From Pseudomonadales bacterium (lineage in GTDB: Bacteria; Pseudomonadota; Gammaproteobacteria; Pseudomonadales; Azotimanducaceae), in contig SKXG01000070.1 in assembly GCA_007128525.1 (NCBI GenBank), positions 1 to 5,987 on the forward strand: a stretch of DNA of 5,987 nucleotides, in the 5' to 3' direction. The translations under genes were made by a program, and so were the position numbers. The notes below the pieces were generated by a model. That model saw nothing but the letters and a program-made list of their open reading frames with translations, was not told the DNA's origin and made no database searches. Positions 1-4,231 of this stretch are shown one piece after another. How positions within the stretch are numbered: the stretch's first letter is position 1; each line of letters starts with the position of its first letter.

Positions 1-1098
1 GGCGATGGCATTCATGACATAGTTGTTGCCGGCAGCACCATGGAATGGCAGCCCACCGGTTACGGTCAGCCCGCGGGGGTCATCATGCCTGATACCAAGT
101 TCATCGCAGGCAATCTGCACAGCACTCGGAAAACAGGAATACAAGTCTAGATGGGCGATATCATCAATGCCGATCTGCGCCATCGCCAGCGCACGCTCAC
201 CCATAACGCGAATCGCCGGTGAACTGTGATAATCCACCCGGTCGGTCAGGTACCAGCGCTCGTTCACATCTGCGCAGCCATGCAGATACACCCACTGTGA
301 TTCCGGCACACCCAGATCACGCGCACCAGCCTCAGACGTCAGCAACAATGCCGCACCCTGGTTGATCTGGTTCATCGCATTCATGTACTTGGTGTAGGGC
401 CAACCAACGTAGCGATTCTGGGGTGTCGCCGTCGCAATTTCATCAGCTGTCCGCGCCACTTTGAACCAGGCTTGCGGGTGGCCCGCCGCAACCCGACTGA
501 ACGGTGCAAACAGGTCCCCAAGGGCGCGTTGATGGCTGTCGATATCTCGACCGTAGTGAGCCCGCAGAGCATTCTCATACAGCGGATAAGCATGCGCTGG
601 AACCTGCAGACCATGGGCATTTTCGTGCTCGTGCGTCATCGGCACTTCCGGCAGCAGATACTCGGCATCGTGCTCAGCCGGAACATCCCAGGCTGGCTGT
701 ATGCCGGCCTTCTGCAGCCGCCGCTGATTGTCGATGGCTTCCGCACCGGCCAGCAGTACGAAACTCGCTGCGCCTCGGGCAATGTCTGCGGCATAGCGGT
801 TGATCAGATACTGCGGAAAATTGCCGCCAGTAGGGGTTAGCCAGCAGCGGGCACCCGACGCCCCGATTCGGTCAGCCAGCGCCTGTGGCGCGTTGCGCAT
901 GACCTCTCGAAAACAACGTACGACAACCAGGGTATCGAGCCTGCTCAGCACGCCGTCGGCAATCCCGGCATCAAGCGCAGCCAGCCGGGTCGAGGCTTCA
1001 ATGAGGTCCAACGGGCTTGACAGGCCTTCCAGCCCGGACTTCTTCTCTGTGACCTGGCCGACACCGATCAGCACCGGCATCCGATCAGAATGCACCAT
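1..1098 (-). CDS. Thiolase-fold protein, 'acetyl-CoA acetyltransferase'-like, probably without the thiolase nucleophile; 3' end missing
   Basis: An uninterrupted reading frame of 366 codons runs from ATG at 1098 to the left window edge without a stop. The N-terminus RMPVLIGVGQVTEK (residues 6-19), the segment VLLAGAEA (114-121), MNAMNQINQGAALLLTS (239-255), DLYSCFPSAVQIA (318-330) and the TVTGGLPF...GNNY block (345-360) are hallmarks of the thiolase-like family usually annotated as acetyl-CoA acetyltransferase. Family members are about 500 residues, so roughly a quarter is missing. The position where true thiolases carry the nucleophilic cysteine (the C-G/S-G context) reads TPTGGNFPQ (88-96), the NEAF motif is replaced by DLYSCFP, and no GHP motif follows the GG at 348-349. 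It may therefore bind acyl-CoA without classical Claisen chemistry; this is inference. A purine-rich GGGAGGG (1102-1108) lies just upstream of the chosen ATG. In-frame ATGs at 1110, 1125 and 1140 are alternatives. It is transcribed divergently from the secreted-protein gene at 1311. Confidence 0.85.
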   Translation of the reverse strand, partial: MVHSDRMPVLIGVGQVTEKKSGLEGLSSPLDLIEASTRLAALDAGIADGVLSRLDTLVVVRCFREVMRNAPQALADRIGASGARCWLTPTGGNFPQYLINRYAADIARGAASFVLLAGAEAIDNQRRLQKAGIQPAWDVPAEHDAEYLLPEVPMTHEHENAHGLQVPAHAYPLYENALRAHYGRDIDSHQRALGDLFAPFSRVAAGHPQAWFKVARTADEIATATPQNRYVGWPYTKYMNAMNQINQGAALLLTSEAGARDLGVPESQWVYLHGCADVNERWYLTDRVDYHSSPAIRVMGERALAMAQIGIDDIAHLDLYSCFPSAVQIACDELGIRHDDPRGLTVTGGLPFHGAAGNNYVMNAIA

Positions 1099-1101
1099 AT
1101 A

Positions 1102-1108
1102 CCCTCCC
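1102..1108 (-). promoter_or_regulatory. Shine-Dalgarno that supports the ATG at 1098
   Basis: On the minus strand GGGAGGG is followed by TAT and then ATG, leaving about four bases between the GGAGG core and the start. That is slightly short but usable. The in-frame GTG next to it (1095) would give a spacing of seven. The more upstream in-frame ATG at 1110 overlaps this site, which argues against it. The first three bases of the site belong to the adjacent tandem repeat unit. Confidence 0.5.
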
Positions 1109-1150
1109 ATTGATCTGCTGCCCATTGACCTGTTGCCCATCGACCAGTTG
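1106..1150. repeat. Three tandem copies of a 15-bp direct repeat in the leader of the thiolase-like gene
   Basis: The units are CCCATTGATCTGCTG (1106-1120), CCCATTGACCTGTTG (1121-1135) and CCCATCGACCAGTTG (1136-1150), each matching its neighbour at 13 of 15 positions. A decayed fourth unit, CATTGCTCTG (1151-1160), matches 9 of 10 bases of CATTGATCTG but is two bases out of phase. On the minus strand each full unit carries an ATG (at 1110, 1125 and 1140) in frame with the thiolase-like gene, so translation from the outermost one would add a short MGNRS/MGSRS-type peptide repeat. The role is unknown: it could be a multi-site operator, a slippage-prone leader or a chance duplication. Confidence 0.8.
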
Positions 1151-1299
1151 CATTGCTCTGGCCTTCCACACCAGACTCGTCATGATATCAGTCCACCATC
1201 CCATTTAACCTGTGTTCATCAATGCTGTGGCACTTTGTACGCACTGCATGGGGCCAGTAACCCTTAAGTTGCGGCCGTCCACTGACCGCTGTCCTTCTC

Positions 1300-1305
1300 A
1301 AGGAG
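1300..1305 (+). promoter_or_regulatory. Shine-Dalgarno that sets the start at 1311
   Basis: AAGGAG followed by five bases and ATG is close to ideal. It favours 1311 over the open frame that continues upstream to an ATG at 1212. The peptide starting at 1311 also begins directly with a normal signal sequence. Confidence 0.85.
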
Positions 1306-1310
1306 AATTC

Positions 1311-2918
1311 ATGACCACAAGTACAACGCGCGGGGCCTGGCAGGCCATTCTGTTCGGCCTGCTTGCTCTGGGTTTCGGAATCACCGCCCAGGCCGAAGAG
1401 CGCGAACTTGAACTGCCGATCACCCAAGTGCAACTCGCCCCGGGTGGCGCGCAAATCACACGCACTGCGGCCATCCCGTTGTCTCCCGGACAGCAGTCGC
1501 TGGTCATCAGTGGGCTTCCGGCCAATCTGGACCCGGGCGAGGTACAGCTGGCGCTGACTGGCCGACAGAGCGAGATCCGCGGCTTCACATTGGAGACGCA
1601 GGATACCGGGGATTTTACCGCACCCGCAGAGCGTCGCCTGCGCGAAGCCCTGCAGACGCTTCAGGACCAACGCCGGGAGATCCATGACGAAGCCGCCAGC
1701 GCCGCGTTGCAGCTGAAGCTGCTGGACAGCCTCGCCAGCAGTCCGGAGTCGGTTTCGGCAAGCGATCTCGCCACCTTGTTGCGGCAAGTGGCCCTGGGTG
1801 ATGCTCAAGCCCGGTCGACGCAGCGCACGGCCGAGCGCCAGCTGCGTGAGCTGGATGCCGATATCAAACGCCTGGAGCATGAGCTGGCCAAAGTGGCCAC
1901 CGGAGAGCGTGTGCAGAGCCTGATCAGGGTCCAGGTCTATGTGCCGACGCAAGACCAGGGACAAGGTAATCTGACCATTCAATATCCACAGGCTGACGCC
2001 GGTTGGCGCTGGCAGTATGAGGCCTGGCTGGACAGTAATCAGAACCAGCTTCGCCTGACCCGACAGGCGGCGGTCTGGCAGGGGACGGGCGAAGACTGGA
2101 CGGACGTACGACTCACCTTGAGCACGGCTGCAGTCAGGCGAGACACACGTCCGCCCGAACTCCAACCGCTGTTTCTGGGTTTGCGCGATCCAGATGCGGA
2201 CAGGCGTGAGCGCGCCCACATGATGGCCCCGGACGCCCTGATGAGCGCCAGAGTCTCCGCAGAGGCGGCGCCGGCAATCGACGCCGACGTACAACGCTGG
2301 CATGAACGCTATGTACTGCCTGAGCCTGTCGACATCCGGGCCGATCGACAACCTCATCGCTATCAGATTGACGCGCGAACCGTCGATGTCGACGTGGTCG
2401 CCCGCACTGTGCCATCAATCCGCACGGACGCCTGGGTACAGGCCAGCTTCACCTATGACGACTCAACACCTGTCCAACCAGGCGACCTGCGGCTGTATCG
2501 AGACGGTGCCTACATCGGGAGCACGGCACTGCCGCGTGTGCAGCCGGACAGCCGGGTTACCCTGCCCTTTGGCATCGACGAGGGCATCGAGGTCGCACGT
2601 TTTCAGGAAGCCGAGGGCAGCGGCGACAGTGGTCTGTTTGGTCGCACGCGCACGCAGGAGTCACGCACCAGATTCGAGATCACCAATCACACCGCCCAGC
2701 CGGTGACTGTAGAAGTCGTGGACCGAATACCGGTAGCCCGCCACAGCGACATCACTGTAGAAATGCTGCCGGACGCCAGTGAACCGCAAACCCGAGATCT
2801 GGACGGACAAGCAGGCCTGCTCCTGTGGCAGGTTCAGGCAGAACCAGGTCAGACACAGACCATCCGGCATCAGTACCGGATTCGTCATCCCAGCGGTCAG
2901 GAGCTGACGTACCAGTAG
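1311..2918 (+). CDS. Secreted MuiA-family protein (DUF4140 - coiled coil - DUF4139)
   Basis: The product is 535 residues, the usual size of the MuiA ('mucoidy inhibitor A') family. Residues 1-28 form a signal peptide: basic start, hydrophobic stretch AILFGLLALGFGI (12-24) and an AQA cleavage site before E29. Residues about 36-97 (PITQVQLAPGGAQITRTA... through the SGLPANLDPGEVQLAL region) fit the DUF4140 N-terminal domain. Residues about 106-198 are charged and rich in Ala, Leu, Glu, Arg and Gln, and likely form a coiled coil. From about 205 to the end is DUF4139, with the typical WRWQYEAWLD segment, TGEDWTDVRLTLST near 258-271, and a C-terminal TVEVVDRIPV...LLLWQVQAEPGQ pattern. It should be exported across the inner membrane; no outer-membrane barrel or lipobox is evident. 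The biochemical function of the family is not established; the name comes from an effect on mucoidy. It is the first gene of a three-gene plus-strand run, with 88 bases to the next start. Confidence 0.9.
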   Translation: MTTSTTRGAWQAILFGLLALGFGITAQAEERELELPITQVQLAPGGAQITRTAAIPLSPGQQSLVISGLPANLDPGEVQLALTGRQSEIRGFTLETQDTGDFTAPAERRLREALQTLQDQRREIHDEAASAALQLKLLDSLASSPESVSASDLATLLRQVALGDAQARSTQRTAERQLRELDADIKRLEHELAKVATGERVQSLIRVQVYVPTQDQGQGNLTIQYPQADAGWRWQYEAWLDSNQNQLRLTRQAAVWQGTGEDWTDVRLTLSTAAVRRDTRPPELQPLFLGLRDPDADRRERAHMMAPDALMSARVSAEAAPAIDADVQRWHERYVLPEPVDIRADRQPHRYQIDARTVDVDVVARTVPSIRTDAWVQASFTYDDSTPVQPGDLRLYRDGAYIGSTALPRVQPDSRVTLPFGIDEGIEVARFQEAEGSGDSGLFGRTRTQESRTRFEITNHTAQPVTVEVVDRIPVARHSDITVEMLPDASEPQTRDLDGQAGLLLWQVQAEPGQTQTIRHQYRIRHPSGQELTYQ

Positions 2919-2926
2919 CTAGCGGC

Positions 2927-2955
2927 TTGCATAAGACTGCCTACTGGGCTAAAAG
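2927..2955 (+). promoter_or_regulatory. Possible internal promoter before the small secreted-protein gene
   Basis: TTGCAT (2927-2932) and TAAAAG (2950-2955) are separated by exactly 17 bases and lie in the 88-base gap after the MuiA-type gene. The match to sigma-70 consensus is partial (3 of 6 and 4 of 6). No hairpin terminator is apparent in the gap, so read-through from the upstream gene is equally possible. Confidence 0.25.
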
Positions 2956-2994
2956 CGGCAAGAGAAAGAGGCCACTGACAAGTACAAAATGAAT

Positions 2995-3001
2995 AAGGAG
3001 G
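2995..3001 (+). promoter_or_regulatory. Shine-Dalgarno that sets the start at 3007
   Basis: AAGGAGG with a five-base spacer precedes ATG at 3007. An in-frame ATG at 2989 lies upstream of this site and would place the ribosome binding site inside the coding region, so it was not chosen. Confidence 0.85.
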
Positions 3002-3006
3002 ACGGG

Positions 3007-3321
3007 ATGAACCAACCCACAGTCCGGCTGGCAGCCATTGCCGCCATCGCCACTCTGACAACTGCACTCTGGTTGCCTGCAGAAGCAGCGACCCGATGTG
3101 AACACGGTGATCTGGTTCGTACCATTGAAGTGATCTACGACCAACCAGGACAGGCAGTGCCCTGCGAGGTGCTCTATGACAAGCCCGACGAAGGCGAGCG
3201 TGAAACACCCTGGCGCGCCGAACACGAGGCTGGGTTCTGTGAAGCCCGCGCTGAGGACCTGATATCACGCTTGCAGTCTATGGGCTGGGAGTGCGAGGCT
3301 GAATCTCAACCCGACCAATAA
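3007..3321 (+). CDS. Small secreted four-cysteine protein, conserved hypothetical
   Basis: The product has 104 residues. Residues 1-27 look like a Sec signal peptide: hydrophobic RLAAIAAIATLTTALWL, then PAEA and cleavage before A28 or T29. The mature part of about 77 residues is acidic and carries four cysteines (C31, C53, C78, C96), enough for two disulfide bonds in the periplasm. The recognisable pattern is CEHGDLVRTIEVIYD, VPCEVLYDKP, PWRAEHEAGFCEARAEDLI and LQSMGWEC. I recall similar conserved hypothetical proteins in gammaproteobacteria but know of no assigned function. No lipobox and no transmembrane segment beyond the signal are seen. It follows a MuiA-type secreted protein in the same direction and precedes the enoyl-CoA hydratase start by only 23 bases, so co-transcription with the latter is likely. 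Real coding is supported by the ribosome binding site, the signal peptide and the cysteine spacing. Confidence 0.85.
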   Translation: MNQPTVRLAAIAAIATLTTALWLPAEAATRCEHGDLVRTIEVIYDQPGQAVPCEVLYDKPDEGERETPWRAEHEAGFCEARAEDLISRLQSMGWECEAESQPDQ

Positions 3322-3331
3322 CCGAACATAT

Positions 3332-3338
3332 AAGGGAG
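3332..3338 (+). promoter_or_regulatory. Shine-Dalgarno for the enoyl-CoA hydratase gene
   Basis: AAGGGAG with a six-base spacer precedes ATG at 3345 and sits inside the 23-base gap after the preceding stop. The absence of room for a promoter in this gap points to translation from a shared transcript. Confidence 0.75.
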
Positions 3339-3344
3339 CAACAC

Positions 3345-4127
3345 ATGGGGGAATTCTCCAGCGTCGAGCGCAAAGGCCATATCTGGATCGTGACCATCGA
3401 ACGTCCTAAGCGCCTTAACGCACTTCATCCGCCGGCCAATGCCGAGCTTGGAGAAGTTTTTGATGAGTTCGCGAAAGATGAAGAGGCCTGGGTCGCCATT
3501 ATCACCGGCCGCGGTGAGAAAGCCTTCTCGGCCGGTAATGACCTGGTGTATCAGGCTGAGGGTGGCTCCATGTTCCCAACGCCGCGCGGCTTCGCCGGGC
3601 TGACCTCACGGTTTGATCTGAGCAAACCCGTCATAGGTGCAGTCAACGGCTATGCCATGGGCGGCGGCTTCGAGATCGCCCTGGCTTGCGACCTGATTAT
3701 CGCTGCCGAACACGCACAGTTTGCACTGCCTGAGCCTCATGTCGGCCTTGCCGCACTGGCGGGCGGCTTGCACCGCCTGCCGCGACAGATTGGTTTGAAA
3801 CAGGCCATGGGCATGATCCTGACCGGCCGACGGGTCAGCGCCGTTGAGGGCCAGTCTCTGGGTTTTGTCAACGAAGTGGTGCCCGCCGACAAACTGATGG
3901 ATGCCGCGATGAAGTGGGCAGAGGACATCTGCGCCTGCTCGCCGGCCTCGATTCAGACCAGCAAGGATGTGATCCAGCGAGGCTTGGAACACGCCGGGCT
4001 CGAGGCTGCAATGAAGCACCCCTATGATTCCGTCAAACGTCTGCGTGAAAGCCCGGATTTCGTAGAGGGTCCAAAGGCTTTTTCAGAGAAACGCAAACCC
4101 AACTGGCAGGGGTACGGCGCCAAGTGA
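3345..4127 (+). CDS. Enoyl-CoA hydratase/isomerase (crotonase) family protein
   Basis: The product has 260 residues, the standard length for a single-domain crotonase, and has no signal peptide, so it is cytoplasmic. AFSAGNDL (60-67) and GYAMGGGFEIALACDLIIAA (102-121) give the two oxyanion-hole regions (around A63 and G107). E110 and E130 are exactly 20 residues apart, as are the two catalytic glutamates E144 and E164 of rat mitochondrial enoyl-CoA hydratase. With both present, hydration of a trans-2-enoyl-CoA (or the reverse dehydration) is the likely reaction. The ALPEPHVGLAALAGGLHRLPRQIGL stretch (127-151) and LGFVNEVVPA (172-181) are typical of the family, but the natural acyl-CoA cannot be read from sequence. 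AGND with ALAGG differs from the AGAD and GAGGTQ seen in classical fatty-acid enzymes, suggesting a specialised branch. It is the last gene of the plus-strand run, before a convergent region with hairpins. Confidence 0.92.
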   Translation: MGEFSSVERKGHIWIVTIERPKRLNALHPPANAELGEVFDEFAKDEEAWVAIITGRGEKAFSAGNDLVYQAEGGSMFPTPRGFAGLTSRFDLSKPVIGAVNGYAMGGGFEIALACDLIIAAEHAQFALPEPHVGLAALAGGLHRLPRQIGLKQAMGMILTGRRVSAVEGQSLGFVNEVVPADKLMDAAMKWAEDICACSPASIQTSKDVIQRGLEHAGLEAAMKHPYDSVKRLRESPDFVEGPKAFSEKRKPNWQGYGAK

Positions 4128-4139
4128 TCAGAGCGCACC

Positions 4140-4165
4140 AACAGGTCGTTGAAAAATGGCCTGTT
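4140..4165 (+). other. Hairpin after the enoyl-CoA hydratase gene
   Basis: AACAGGTC (4140-4147) and GGCCTGTT (4158-4165) pair over eight base pairs including one G-U, closing a ten-base loop GTTGAAAAAT. It starts 13 bases after the stop at 4127. It has no following T-run, so it may stabilise the transcript end or help termination rather than be a classic intrinsic terminator. Confidence 0.4.
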
Positions 4166-4190
4166 AAAGTCGTGCCTTGGATAGCATCCA

Positions 4191-4228
4191 CGGGCTGAAA
4201 AACGATCACCTGATTGTTTTTCAGCCCG
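4191..4228. terminator. Perfect inverted repeat between convergent genes, likely bidirectional terminator
   Basis: CGGGCTGAAAAAC (4191-4203) and GTTTTTCAGCCCG (4216-4228) are exact reverse complements of 13 bases. Three further pairs (one of them wobble) extend the stem to 16, leaving a six-base loop CACCTG. It begins three bases beyond the stop codon of the diguanylate cyclase gene on the minus strand and 63 bases beyond the hydratase stop on the plus strand, the expected place for a shared transcription end. It is not textbook: the A and T runs lie inside the stem and no T-run follows either arm, so termination strength is uncertain. Confidence 0.6.
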
Positions 4229-4231
4229 CTG

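Larger units (their letters stand above)
1099..1310. promoter_or_regulatory. Divergent intergenic region, likely promoters for both directions
   Basis: These 212 bases separate two divergently oriented genes, so promoters for both must lie here or inside the flanking genes. On the plus strand TTGTAC (1235-1240), a 17-base gap and TAACCC (1258-1263) form a weak sigma-70-like candidate ahead of the gene at 1311. On the minus strand the AT-rich stretch around 1185-1210 (containing GATATC and TTTAA) is the most promoter-like place, but no good -35/-10 pair stands out. I see no riboswitch fold and no clear palindromic operator apart from the 15-bp repeats. Confidence 0.35.

Noticed and set aside
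800..1267. A 155-codon plus-strand frame containing a PIDLL peptide repeat
   Set aside because: The repeat is only the plus-strand reading of the 15-bp DNA repeat; most of the frame is antisense to the thiolase-like gene and resembles no protein family.
1212..1310. Upstream extension of the MuiA-type gene to an ATG at 1212
   Set aside because: The extra 33 residues would precede a normal signal peptide, and the strong AAGGAG site fits the ATG at 1311.
1188..2357. A 389-codon open frame on the minus strand opposite the MuiA-type gene
   Set aside because: It is fully antisense to a well-recognised gene, has no family resemblance and no ribosome binding site that I can see, and is rich in Arg, Gln and Leu as expected for a GC-rich shadow frame.
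2897..3268. Minus-strand frames of 94 and 123 codons opposite the four-cysteine gene
   Set aside because: The plus-strand gene has a ribosome binding site, signal peptide and conserved-looking cysteine pattern; the minus-strand frames have none of these.
4140..4228. A CRISPR-like or small-RNA reading of the two hairpins
   Set aside because: There are no repeated spacers, no promoter and no neighbouring cas gene; position between convergent stops explains them as transcript ends.
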